Of a stretch of 64,000 nucleotides of DNA, positions 27,143 through 35,066 are shown piece after piece (the stretch's first letter is position 1; each line of letters starts with the position of its first letter). The notes under the pieces were generated by a model. The model saw only the letters and a program-made list of their open reading frames with translations, was not told the DNA's origin and made no database searches. Made by a program: the position numbers and the translations under genes. The stretch is from Bacteroidota bacterium (GTDB lineage: Bacteria; Bacteroidota; Bacteroidia; Chitinophagales; BACL12), in NCBI GenBank assembly GCA_016715425.1, contig JADKAC010000001.1:124001-188000 (forward strand), read 5' to 3'.

Positions 27143-28012
27143 TTAAGGTGTATGAATAATTGCTTTAAAACTGAGATCAAGACCTTTCACCGAATGTGTA
27201 AGTTCACCCACCGAAATAAAATCAACACCGGCTGCACCTATTGCAGACACAGTATCTAAATTAATTCCACCGGAAGCTTCTATTTCATATTTGTTGCCGA
27301 TTAATGCAACGGCAGTGTGTAAGTCTTCTAATTTATAATTATCCAGCATAATGCGATTCACACCACCTTTAGCTAATACTTGTTTTACTTCTGATATATT
27401 GCGTGTTTCTATTTCAACAGGAATATCAATTTTATTTTCTTCCAGATATGATTGCACTCTGTCAATGGCATTTGCAATTCCACCACAATAATCAATATGA
27501 TTATCTTTTATCATCACCATATCATACAATCCCATGCGATGATTATAACCGCCACCTAAACGCACAGCCCATTTATCATAATAGCGCAATCCCGGAATTG
27601 TTTTTCGTGTATCTAAAATTTTTGCTTTTGTTCCACGTACCGATTGCACAAATAAATTTGTTCGTGTTGCAATTCCACTCATGCGCTGCATAAAATTTAA
27701 TAGTGTGCGCTCCGCAATTAATAATGCTTGTATTCTGCCTGTTGCAGTAAACACTAAAAAGCCCGGTTCTACCCAGGCTCCATCAGGAATCATTTTATCA
27801 ATTTCTATTTCTGGACTCACATGTTTCAGAATTTTTTCTGCAAGTTCTACACCTGCAATGATGCCATGTTCTTTCACCAATAATTTTGCTTTTCCAATTG
27901 CATCAGCATCAATCGTTGCAAGTGTGGTGTGATCACCTTCTTGAATATCTTCAATTAATACCGCATCAATCAGTTCGATAAAATCGAGCGTTTCAATATC
28001 ATTCATTTTCAA
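27143..28012 (-). CDS. nadC: Nicotinate-nucleotide pyrophosphorylase (carboxylating)
   Basis: A 289-residue quinolinate phosphoribosyltransferase that converts quinolinate and PRPP to nicotinate mononucleotide in NAD synthesis. Visible family segments are EGDHTTLA near the N-terminus, LLNFMQRMSGIATRT, LDTRKTIPGLRYYDKWAV, GGGYNHRMGLYD and the C-terminal VEIETRN and ASGGI. Two Met codons near the start (28012 and 28006) both overlap the preceding DUF4783 gene, which indicates coupled translation. nadA and nadB are not in the window. Confidence 0.97.
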   Translation of the reverse strand: MKMNDIETLDFIELIDAVLIEDIQEGDHTTLATIDADAIGKAKLLVKEHGIIAGVELAEKILKHVSPEIEIDKMIPDGAWVEPGFLVFTATGRIQALLIAERTLLNFMQRMSGIATRTNLFVQSVRGTKAKILDTRKTIPGLRYYDKWAVRLGGGYNHRMGLYDMVMIKDNHIDYCGGIANAIDRVQSYLEENKIDIPVEIETRNISEVKQVLAKGGVNRIMLDNYKLEDLHTAVALIGNKYEIEASGGINLDTVSAIGAAGVDFISVGELTHSVKGLDLSFKAIIHTP

Positions 28013-28394
28013 AACTTAATTCCTGAATTAAATAAGACTCACCTTTTTTCTTGAGATACACATACGTTCTGAATTTTCCATTTGCCGTAGTTAATGAACC
28101 TATTGCATAATATGCGCTACCTCCCGATTCGCCATCGTGCATAAAACTAAAACCCTTGGGTGGATTTTTTACAAAAAAATCTTTTACCACTTGCTCGGCT
28201 TGTGCTTTACTGTAAGCACCTTCTTTATCATTTATTTTTATTTCAATGGTAGTATCAAAAAAGGAAGCGAGTTCTTTTGCGTTTCCCGTGCGTATTGCTT
28301 GTGCAATTGAGTCGAGATTGCTCGCAGTTGTCGCCATAATTAATAATGGAACAAGTAGAAATACAAGCAGATTTTTATTGATGTGATTTTTCAT
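27999..28394 (-). CDS. DUF4783 protein
   Basis: A 131-residue protein with a signal peptide (to about residue 24) and an NTF2-like DUF4783 domain, including SFFDTTIEIKIND and GSLTTANGKFRTYVYLKK. It is predicted to be periplasmic. The family commonly sits immediately upstream of nadC in Bacteroidota, as it does here with a 14-base overlap. The role is unknown. Confidence 0.85.
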   Translation of the reverse strand: MKNHINKNLLVFLLVPLLIMATTASNLDSIAQAIRTGNAKELASFFDTTIEIKINDKEGAYSKAQAEQVVKDFFVKNPPKGFSFMHDGESGGSAYYAIGSLTTANGKFRTYVYLKKKGESYLIQELSFENE

Positions 28395-28482
28395 AAGCTA
28401 AAGATTATATGCAGAGTTAACGAAAATTATACCAATTCACAATTATAATTACTGTTGAATTTTACTCCGCTTACTAAATAAC

Positions 28483-28490
28483 TAACTTTG
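28483..28490 (+). promoter_or_regulatory. TAnnTTTG promoter box, gpmI
   Basis: TAACTTTG, with 4 bases between the box and the gpmI ATG at 28495. It implies a leaderless or nearly leaderless transcript. Confidence 0.6.
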
Positions 28491-28494
28491 TAGC

Positions 28495-30033
28495 ATGCAG
28501 GTAAAGAAAAAAGTTATACTGATAATCATGGATGGATGGGGCCATGGAAAAAATGCTGCTGCAAGTGCAATTGCGCAAGCAAATACTCCGAATGTAGATA
28601 GTTATTATTCACGATTTTTAAATTCTGAATTGCGTACTGATGGTGAATTTGTGGGATTACCGGAAGGACAGATGGGCAATAGTGAAGTGGGGCATTTAAA
28701 TATTGGTGCAGGCAGAATTGTGTATCAGGAATTGCAAAGAATTTTTGTTGCAATTGATTCCGGAGAATTAGCAGAAAATAATGTGTTGAAAAATGCAATT
28801 GAATACGCTAAAGCAAATGGTAAGAAAATACATCTTATGGGTTTAGTGAGTGATGGTGGTGTACATTCGCATACACGACATCTCACCGCTTTATGTGATA
28901 TTGCAAATGCAAAAGGATTTGATATGAATCAATTATTTATTCATGCATTTACGGATGGCAGAGATACAGATCCGAAAAGTGGAATTGATTATATACAGAA
29001 ATTAGAAAATCATTTGCAGAAAAGCGGGGGTAGAATTGCAAGTGTGATCGGAAGGTATTATGCAATGGATAGAGATAAACGTTGGGAGCGAATTAAATTG
29101 GCGTATGATCTTTTAGTAAATGGTATTGGTAAAAAATTTTTATCTGCATCCGCAGCAATTGAATCAAGTTATAAAGAAGATGTAACGGATGAATTTATTT
29201 TACCTGCTTCTATTGTTGGTGATGATGGAAAACAAATCGCAACAATTACAGAAGGCGATGTTGTAATCAGTTTTAATTTTCGCACTGATAGATGTCGTCA
29301 GATTACAAGAGCATTAACACAAGAAAATTTTCCTGAATATGATATGCATACAATTCCGCTGCATTATATCACTATGTCTAGATATGATCATGGATTTGAA
29401 AATGTAGGGGTAATTTTTGAAAAAGAAGATATTGTGAAAACATTAGGTGAAGTGCTGGAAGAAAATAAATTGCAACAGTTGCGAATGGCAGAAACAGAAA
29501 AATATCCGCATGTTACTTTTTTCTTTTCCGGTGGAAGAGAAAAAGAATTTATTGGTGAAGGTCGAATTATGAAAAATTCTCCGAAGGTTGCCACTTATGA
29601 TTTACAACCTGAAATGAGTGCAGTTGAATTATGTGATGCATTGCTGCAACAAATTCCAAATAAGCAATATGATTTTATCTGTATCAATTTTGCAAACGCC
29701 GATATGGTTGGACATACAGGTGTGTTTGAAGCTGCAGTAAAAGCATGCGAAACTGTGGATACTTGTGTAGGAAAAATAGTGGACTCTGCAATTGAAAATG
29801 ATTACTCAATTTTTTTTACTGCGGATCATGGTAATAGTGATTTTTTAATTAATGCAGATGGCTCACCAAATACTGCGCACACTACCAACCCGGTTCCGTT
29901 ATTTTATATGGATGATTTAAAACAATACAATACATTATCCAACGGAAAACTTGGCGATCTTGCACCAACCATTTTATTTGTTATGGGAATATCCGCACCC
30001 AACGAAATGAGTGGTAACATTTTACTGAGTTAA
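28495..30033 (+). CDS. gpmI: 2,3-bisphosphoglycerate-independent phosphoglycerate mutase
   Basis: A 512-residue cofactor-independent phosphoglycerate mutase, interconverting 3- and 2-phosphoglycerate in glycolysis. It has the metal-binding DGWG near the N-terminus and the phosphoserine site GNSEVGH (Ser63). HTDGRD-like and FNFRTDRCRQIT segments lie mid-protein, and late metal ligands are in TADHGNSD. The alkaline-phosphatase-type core and length match the family. The stop codon overlaps the next start by one base. Confidence 0.98.
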   Translation: MQVKKKVILIIMDGWGHGKNAAASAIAQANTPNVDSYYSRFLNSELRTDGEFVGLPEGQMGNSEVGHLNIGAGRIVYQELQRIFVAIDSGELAENNVLKNAIEYAKANGKKIHLMGLVSDGGVHSHTRHLTALCDIANAKGFDMNQLFIHAFTDGRDTDPKSGIDYIQKLENHLQKSGGRIASVIGRYYAMDRDKRWERIKLAYDLLVNGIGKKFLSASAAIESSYKEDVTDEFILPASIVGDDGKQIATITEGDVVISFNFRTDRCRQITRALTQENFPEYDMHTIPLHYITMSRYDHGFENVGVIFEKEDIVKTLGEVLEENKLQQLRMAETEKYPHVTFFFSGGREKEFIGEGRIMKNSPKVATYDLQPEMSAVELCDALLQQIPNKQYDFICINFANADMVGHTGVFEAAVKACETVDTCVGKIVDSAIENDYSIFFTADHGNSDFLINADGSPNTAHTTNPVPLFYMDDLKQYNTLSNGKLGDLAPTILFVMGISAPNEMSGNILLS

Positions 30034-30581
30034 TGCAACGTTTAATTTTATATATCGCATTCGGTTTTGTTTTGCCTTCTTGCAATTTCAATACTGCATT
30101 ACCTGAAAATGAAATGATTGCTTTCGATATTCCGGGATGGTTAAATGAGGGCTCACATTTAAATTCTATTTCTTCAAATACGCAAATAGAAAAGACGGTA
30201 GCGATGGATGATAAAACAGAAAGTAAATTCATTACACTTGCTGAGTTTGACAGCAGTTTACAAATGCTTGCAGAATTGGATTTAAATACTTCCCGATACG
30301 AAGGAAAATTAATTACTGATACCACAACATTATCGGATAGTACTTTTAGTATTCACTATACAATTCATTCAAACAGACTGCCGGTTAAAAGTGGTGAGAT
30401 ACAATTTTTAAATGCAGAGGTAACTTCACTACAATTGTTTACAGAAGAAAATAATATGTTGTATAACATTCAAAAAGAATACAACTATCAACCCGGTAAA
30501 TCTTTTACTATTACTGTGGATCAGAAAACTATTTTTTATGGGGAGAAGCATTATAGTTTGCGATATGATATTATGCAGTAA
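30033..30581 (+). CDS. Hypothetical lipoprotein downstream of gpmI
   Basis: A 182-residue protein with an N-terminal hydrophobic stretch and a candidate lipobox LPSC (Cys17). The remainder is mostly beta-predicted, with no recognised family. Its start overlaps the gpmI stop by one base, so it is translated from the gpmI message. The export signal suggests the envelope, with no obvious link to glycolysis. It is followed by the repeat-rich pocket. Confidence 0.7.
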   Translation: MQRLILYIAFGFVLPSCNFNTALPENEMIAFDIPGWLNEGSHLNSISSNTQIEKTVAMDDKTESKFITLAEFDSSLQMLAELDLNTSRYEGKLITDTTTLSDSTFSIHYTIHSNRLPVKSGEIQFLNAEVTSLQLFTEENNMLYNIQKEYNYQPGKSFTITVDQKTIFYGEKHYSLRYDIMQ

Positions 30582-30621
30582 AAAAGCTTTTTGATATTCT
30601 ACTGATTTCAATAATTAATTC

Positions 30622-30656
30622 CGCAGGTTCTCAAAGGCTAACGTATAAGGATGCGT
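30622..30656 (+). repeat. Dispersed repeat R1, left copy
   Basis: It begins CGCAGGTTCTCAAAGGCTAA and continues with AAGGATGCGTTTT. A second copy with the same first 21 bases lies at 33392-33429 in the same orientation, so the two copies bracket the whole transposase pocket. Confidence 0.75.
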
Positions 30657-30667
30657 TTTTTTGTCCA

Positions 30668-30701
30668 CGCAGCGTCTCCCGCTGCAAGCGGTGACGCTGC
30701 G
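30668..30701. repeat. REP palindrome, left end of RAYT element 1
   Basis: An imperfect hairpin with outer arms CGCAGCGTC and GACGCTGCG and inner arms CCGCT and AGCGG. Its core is the exact reverse complement of the right-end copy, so the two REPs form a long inverted pair. Confidence 0.85.
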
Positions 30702-30730
30702 TAAATGAATTTATTATTACTTTGTATACC

Positions 30731-31326
30731 ATGTCTGTAAAAAGCACAAAGGTTGAGAAAAATGTAAACTACTTCTGTACGTTTACAAATTTTCAATGGC
30801 TACCACTTTTTGAAATCACCCACTTTTATGACGGTATATTTAAATGGTTTGATTTCCTGAAACAAAAAGGGATCCGGGTTTGTGGTTTTGTTATTATGCC
30901 AAATCATTTGCACTGTTTAATTTTTTACCTGAGGAAAGTACAACTATTGATAAAATTATAGGAAATGCAAAAAGGTTTATGGCTTATGAAATTGTAAAAA
31001 GATTAGAAGTTCAGGGCGATAGTTCAATATTAAATCTGCTAGAGAAGGGAGTTTCAGAAAAAGAAAAGATAAGTAATCACAAACACAAAGTTTTTCAACC
31101 ATCCTTTGATGCGATACCTTGTTATACGTATAAATTTCTCCATCAGAAATTAAATTACATGCATCAAAACCCGGTTAGAAAATGTATGGTCAATTTCGCT
31201 GAAGAGTATAAATATTCGTCTGCTGAGTTTTATTTAACCGGTAAACAGGGTATTTATCCTGTTACTCATTATTTATATACTTTAGGCGAAATGCCTTATG
31301 ATGATTGGTTAAAGAACCAACAATAG
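30731..31326 (+). pseudogene. REP-associated tyrosine transposase (RAYT), frameshifted copy
   Basis: A RAYT of the Y1/HUH single-strand transposase superfamily, with metal-binding HUH motif MPNHLHCLI. The frame breaks in the T run at 30921-30926, which has six T where the intact copy at 31625 has seven, so translation ends at 30961 and the remainder lies in another frame. ATG 30731 is the start shared with the intact copy. It probably encodes no active protein unless the run slips. The second half (from about 30927) keeps the KYSSAEFYLTGK segment. Confidence 0.9.
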
Positions 31327-31348
31327 TTTATGATTTACTGAATCTTAA

Positions 31349-31388
31349 TTCAGCAGCGTCACCGCTTGCAGCGGGAGACGCTGCTGAA
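31349..31388. repeat. REP palindrome, right end of RAYT element 1
   Basis: A hairpin with 12-base arms TTCAGCAGCGTC and GACGCTGCTGAA. The identical sequence ends element 2 at 32244-32283. Confidence 0.88.
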
Positions 31389-31454
31389 TATCATAATTAT
31401 ATAAATGTACTCTTTGGCAGTTGGTATATTCTACTCATATCAACATAAAATCCG

Positions 31455-31583
31455 TCAGTTTCTCCAAATAGCTAAGAAACAAGATGATTAGTAGGATGCA
31501 TTTTTCAGGCGGTTGATTTTGTGGGGTAAAAAAATTTTTAAAGAGTTGTTCAAGCGAGCAGTATAAAGTATCAGTTGAAGTCA
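31455..31583 (-). pseudogene. Remnant of a duplicated lipoprotein locus between the two RAYT elements
   Basis: On the minus strand this stretch encodes TSTDTLYCS, the same as the end of the lipoprotein gene at 32516-33115. It is followed by a diverged spacer with AAAATCAACCGCC and then KCILLI, as in the start of the small gene at 32254-32496. It is therefore a diverged copy of the junction between those two genes. On its left-coding side it is cut exactly where element 2 begins (31584). Confidence 0.8.
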
Positions 31584-31624
31584 GGTGACGCTGCGCAAAT
31601 GAATTTATTATTACTTTGTATACC

Positions 31625-32221
31625 ATGTCTGTAAAAAGCACAAAGGTTGAGAAAAATGTAAACTACTTCTGTACGTTTACAAATTTTCAATGGCTACCAC
31701 TTTTTGAAATCACCCACTTTTATGACGGTATATTTAAATGGTTTGATTTCCTGAAACAAAAAGGGATCCGGGTTTGTGGTTTTGTTATTATGCCAAATCA
31801 TTTGCACTGTTTAATTTTTTTACCTGAGGAAAGTACAACTATTGATAAAATCATAGGAAATGCAAAAAGGTTTATGGCTTATGAAATTGTAAAAAGATTA
31901 GAAGTTCAGGGCGATAGTTCAATATTAAATCTGCTAGAGAAGGGAGTTTCAGAAAAAGAAAAGATAAGTAATCACAAACACAAAGTTTTTCAACCATCCT
32001 TTGATGCGATACCTTGTTATACGTATAAATTTCTCCATCAGAAATTAAATTACATGCATCAAAACCCGGTTAGAAAATGTATGGTCAATTTCGCTGAAGA
32101 GTATAAATATTCGTCTGCTGAGTTTTATTTAACCGGTAAACAGGGTATTTATCCTGTTACTCATTATTTATATACTTTAGGTGAAATGCCTTATGAAGAT
32201 TGGTTAAAGAACCAACAATAG
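31625..32221 (+). CDS. REP-associated tyrosine transposase (RAYT), intact copy
   Basis: 198 residues from ATG 31625 (an in-frame TTG lies three codons upstream). Y1/HUH transposase fold: MPNHLHCLIFL carries the HUH metal ligands, and conserved NYMHQNPVRK and EYKYSSAEFYL follow in the C-terminal half, where the catalytic Tyr is expected. RAYTs nick and join single-stranded DNA at REP hairpins; REP hairpins lie at the right end and, in truncated form, at the left. This appears to be the functional copy and could mobilise both elements. A TTACTTTG sequence just upstream resembles the Bacteroidota promoter box. Confidence 0.93.
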   Translation: MSVKSTKVEKNVNYFCTFTNFQWLPLFEITHFYDGIFKWFDFLKQKGIRVCGFVIMPNHLHCLIFLPEESTTIDKIIGNAKRFMAYEIVKRLEVQGDSSILNLLEKGVSEKEKISNHKHKVFQPSFDAIPCYTYKFLHQKLNYMHQNPVRKCMVNFAEEYKYSSAEFYLTGKQGIYPVTHYLYTLGEMPYEDWLKNQQ

Positions 32222-32243
32222 TTTATGATTTACTGAATCTTAA

Positions 32244-32283
32244 TTCAGCAGCGTCACCGCTTGCAGCGGGAGACGCTGCTGAA
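32244..32283. repeat. REP palindrome, right end of RAYT element 2
   Basis: Identical to 31349-31388 (arms TTCAGCAGCGTC/GACGCTGCTGAA). It supplies the last residues and the stop codon of the truncated minus-strand gene that it has invaded. Confidence 0.88.
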
Positions 32284-32496
32284 ACTGAAATTATGCATGC
32301 TGATTACAGTATCATTAATTATATTAAATGTATCTGCTTTGCCGAAACGAAATGTTTTGTCGTATAAAATACCTGTGCTCATATCAGCAGTATCAAGCTG
32401 CATAAAAATGCTGTCGAGTTTGCTTGGTGTTTGTTGGCCAATTAAATAGCTAAGAGAAAACAAGTAAATTGAAATTAGTAGTATGCATTTCTTCAT
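32254..32496 (-). pseudogene. Truncated secreted protein, 3' end replaced by a REP
   Basis: An 80-residue frame with a signal peptide ending LIGQQ, then a short mature part (LDSIFMQLDTADMSTGILYD) resembling the N-terminus of larger secreted Bacteroidota proteins. The last residues (SSVSRCKR) and the TGA are encoded by the REP at the right end of RAYT element 2, so the original C-terminus is lost. It starts 20 bases after the upstream lipoprotein gene. A diverged copy of its first codons is seen near 31500. Confidence 0.8.
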
Positions 32497-32515
32497 GGCG
32501 GTTGATTTTTATGAG

Positions 32516-33115
32516 TTAATAAAATATTTCAAAGTAAGTTGTATCAAAAGCTGAGCAGTATAAAGTATCAGTTGAAGTCATTTCACCATATAATGCCCAA
32601 TATAGAATATTATTAATATTGCCATAAACCTTATATAAAACAATGGTATCAACATCTTCTCCATTGAATCCATCTGTAACATATCCATTAATATCAAAAT
32701 TATCATATATTGAAGTAGGAGGAATATTCTTAAAATGAATACTCAACCATCCTTCCGGCTGCAAAAAAACAGTAACATCTGTTTCGCCGCCTGTATTATC
32801 TACAAAAGTGATGTTATCACCGTCGATGTTCCAGTATTGGTCTTTTATGGCATAAACATAATAGCTATAGCCTTTGCGGGCTTCAAAATCAAAAGTAAAA
32901 TTGCCGTCGGCATCAGAATATATTTCGTCTATTAAAACACCGCCTAATCCCCAAGAATTTTCTCCATCACTTTCAAATAGTCCTACATCTGCATTTTCTA
33001 TTCCGGCATTGGTTGTTTTGTCTTTTACGCTGCCGTTAATTTCTGTAGGTCCGCTTTCTTTTTCACAAGAAATAATTAATAAGCTTATTATCGTTAATAA
33101 ATATATTTTTTTCAT
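32516..33115 (-). CDS. Lipoprotein with carboxypeptidase-regulatory-like domain
   Basis: 199 residues with a lipobox IISC (Cys17), followed by a beta-sandwich of the carboxypeptidase-regulatory/Cna-B-like type (EINGSVKDKTTNAGIENADVG, then DADGNFTFDF). The C-terminal 90 residues match nothing that I recognise. It is probably surface-anchored. A diverged copy of its C-terminal end survives at 31555-31583, so the locus was once duplicated. Confidence 0.75.
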   Translation of the reverse strand: MKKIYLLTIISLLIISCEKESGPTEINGSVKDKTTNAGIENADVGLFESDGENSWGLGGVLIDEIYSDADGNFTFDFEARKGYSYYVYAIKDQYWNIDGDNITFVDNTGGETDVTVFLQPEGWLSIHFKNIPPTSIYDNFDINGYVTDGFNGEDVDTIVLYKVYGNINNILYWALYGEMTSTDTLYCSAFDTTYFEIFY

Positions 33116-33391
33116 AATCCTATTTTAGATTAGTCTATTCGATAGTTATACAATTAAATATAATGATAAATAATTATTCTGGTGTAATACATTTTGCATC
33201 TTGTATTTAAAACTCAAAAGAATAATTAAATTATTTTTGGTTTATACTTTTGGATTATCTAAATTAAATCAGATAATTATAAAAAATAAATTTATTTTCA
33301 AGTAAAGAATATAAACCATGGGTTTTATTTTAATTAATACACTTGTAATGTGTGATTTAATAAATAGTAAATTAAAATATAAATACTGATA

Positions 33392-33429
33392 CGCAGGTTC
33401 TCAAAGGCTAACACACAAGGCTACGTTTT
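33392..33429 (+). repeat. Dispersed repeat R1, right copy
   Basis: It shares CGCAGGTTCTCAAAGGCTAA with 30622-30642, followed by a diverged ACAAGGCTACGTTTT. It lies in the 507-base gap 33116-33622, which otherwise holds AT-rich sequence and the hairpin element at 33501. Confidence 0.75.
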
Positions 33430-33500
33430 GAGGAACTAGCTGGTAGGTGCGGGAAATATTGAATGAAAGAAACTGAGTTATTGGTTCAAATATTTTTTTG

Positions 33501-33615
33501 TCTGAATCACTGATTAATTGGATTACACAGATTTCAAAATATTATCTTAAAAAAAATCTGTGTAATACATTAACCCGTTTTAATCCCTGCCTACGGTAGG
33601 CAAGCGTGATTCAGA
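33501..33615. repeat. MITE-like element with 10-bp terminal inverted repeats and nested hairpin
   Basis: A 115-base element beginning TCTGAATCAC and ending with its exact reverse complement GTGATTCAGA. Inside, ATTACACAGATTT (33522-33534) pairs with AAATCTGTGTAAT (33554-33566), and TGCCTACGGTAGGCA (33588-33602) forms a small hairpin near the right end. It contains no reading frame. The structure is that of a small non-autonomous mobile repeat or REP-like unit. Confidence 0.75.
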
Positions 33616-33622
33616 ATTAATA

Positions 33623-34990
33623 TTAATTCTTCCCTGCATAATAATGAAAGAACCACGGAATAGTTTCTATGCCTTTATAGTAATTGAATAGCCCATAATT
33701 TTCATTGGGTGAATGGATGGCATCGCTGTTTAATCCAAAGCCCATTAAAATAGATTTTGCGCCAAGTACATCTTCAAACAATTTCACAATTGGAATACTG
33801 CCACCTTCTCTTGTTGGTATCGGTGTTATTCCAAATGTTTTTTCCATTGCCTGCATCGCTGCCTTCATCGGTGGAAAATCTAAAGGCACCACAACAGGTT
33901 CGCCACCATGATGAGAAATTACTTTTACATGCACATACGGCGGGGTAATTTTTTTAATATGCTTTTCAAATAATGCCGCTATTTTTTCTGAACTCTGATT
34001 CGGCACTAATCGCATCGAAATTTTTGCACTTGCTTTTGATGGCAATACTGTTTTTGATCCTTCTCCCATATAACCTCCCCAAATTCCATTCACATCTAAT
34101 GTTGGTCGGATAGAAACTCTTTCCAATGTGCTATATCCTTTTTCACCTTTCACTTCATCTATACCTAAATCTTTTTTGTACTGCGATAAATCAAAAGGCT
34201 CCTTCGCCATTTCTTTGCGTTCATCATCACTCACTTCTTCTACATCATCGTAAAATCCTTCTATAGTTATATGTCCATCTTTATCAATTAAAGAAGAAAT
34301 CATATCGCAAATTGTATTGATTGGATTTGCAACTCCACCACCATATACACCACTATGTAAATCACGATTAGGACCGGTAACTTCTATTTCCATATAGGCA
34401 AGTCCACGCAAGCCAACTGAAATGGAAGGCACATCATTCGCAACAATCGAAGTATCGGAAATAAGAATTACATCACAAGATAATTTATCAGTGTATGTGC
34501 GAATAAATTCACCGAGATGTTCTGAACCCACTTCTTCTTCGCCTTCAATTAAAAATTTAATATTACAAGGCACCGCATTATTTTTCATCATTGCTTCAAA
34601 TGCTTTTACATGCATATACACTTGTCCTTTATCATCACATGCACCACGAGCATATATTTTTCCATCTTTTACCACTGGTTCGAAAGGTGGTGAGTTCCAT
34701 AAATCCATTGGGTCAGGTGGCTGCACATCATAATGTCCATATACTAAAACTGTAGGTAAATTGTTATCTATAATTTTTTCTCCATATACAATCGGATGTC
34801 CTTTTGTTTCGCATACTTCCACATTATCTGCACCTGCAATTTTTAATTTATCCGCCAACCATTTTGCTGTGCGTTCCATATCCGGTTTGTGTTTTGAATC
34901 TGCACTCACAGAAGGAATGCGCAGCACTTCTAATAATTCATTCAACAAATTTTCTTTGTTGGTTTCAATATAATTCTTAATAAATTCCAT
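33623..34990 (-). CDS. M20-family dipeptidase
   Basis: A 455-residue metallopeptidase of the M20 family (CNDP/DapE-like). Zinc-site segments are VYGHYDVQP near residue 85, GACDDKGQ, and the catalytic EGEEEVGS; a dimerisation domain follows and the last ligand lies in the C-terminal HSPNENY. It hydrolyses dipeptides in the cytoplasm; there is no signal peptide. A TATATTTG box lies 24 bases before the ATG. Confidence 0.95.
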   Translation of the reverse strand: MEFIKNYIETNKENLLNELLEVLRIPSVSADSKHKPDMERTAKWLADKLKIAGADNVEVCETKGHPIVYGEKIIDNNLPTVLVYGHYDVQPPDPMDLWNSPPFEPVVKDGKIYARGACDDKGQVYMHVKAFEAMMKNNAVPCNIKFLIEGEEEVGSEHLGEFIRTYTDKLSCDVILISDTSIVANDVPSISVGLRGLAYMEIEVTGPNRDLHSGVYGGGVANPINTICDMISSLIDKDGHITIEGFYDDVEEVSDDERKEMAKEPFDLSQYKKDLGIDEVKGEKGYSTLERVSIRPTLDVNGIWGGYMGEGSKTVLPSKASAKISMRLVPNQSSEKIAALFEKHIKKITPPYVHVKVISHHGGEPVVVPLDFPPMKAAMQAMEKTFGITPIPTREGGSIPIVKLFEDVLGAKSILMGFGLNSDAIHSPNENYGLFNYYKGIETIPWFFHYYAGKN

Positions 34991-35066
34991 AATATTTTTT
35001 TTTGGTAATTAAACAAATATAAACAATGCATTACTGAGCAAAATTGATTTGCGTTATAATATAGTT

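Larger units (their letters stand above)
30668..31388 (+). mobile_element. RAYT/IS200-like element 1 with REP palindromes at both ends
   Basis: The element is bounded on the left by a palindromic REP (30668-30701, arms CGCAGCGTC/GACGCTGCG) and on the right by another (31349-31388, arms TTCAGCAGCGTC/GACGCTGCTGAA). The 30-base cores (30670-30699 and 31354-31383) are exact reverse complements of each other. Inside is a frameshifted Y1 transposase gene. Apart from one base lost from a T run and three substitutions, the coding part is the same as element 2. Confidence 0.88.
31584..32283 (+). mobile_element. RAYT/IS200-like element 2, left REP half-deleted
   Basis: It starts with GGTGACGCTGCG, only the right half of the REP found at the left of element 1, and ends with the complete right REP (32244-32283). 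The body is nearly identical to element 1, indicating very recent duplication. It is inserted into the lipoprotein remnant on the left and into a small gene on the right. Confidence 0.87.
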
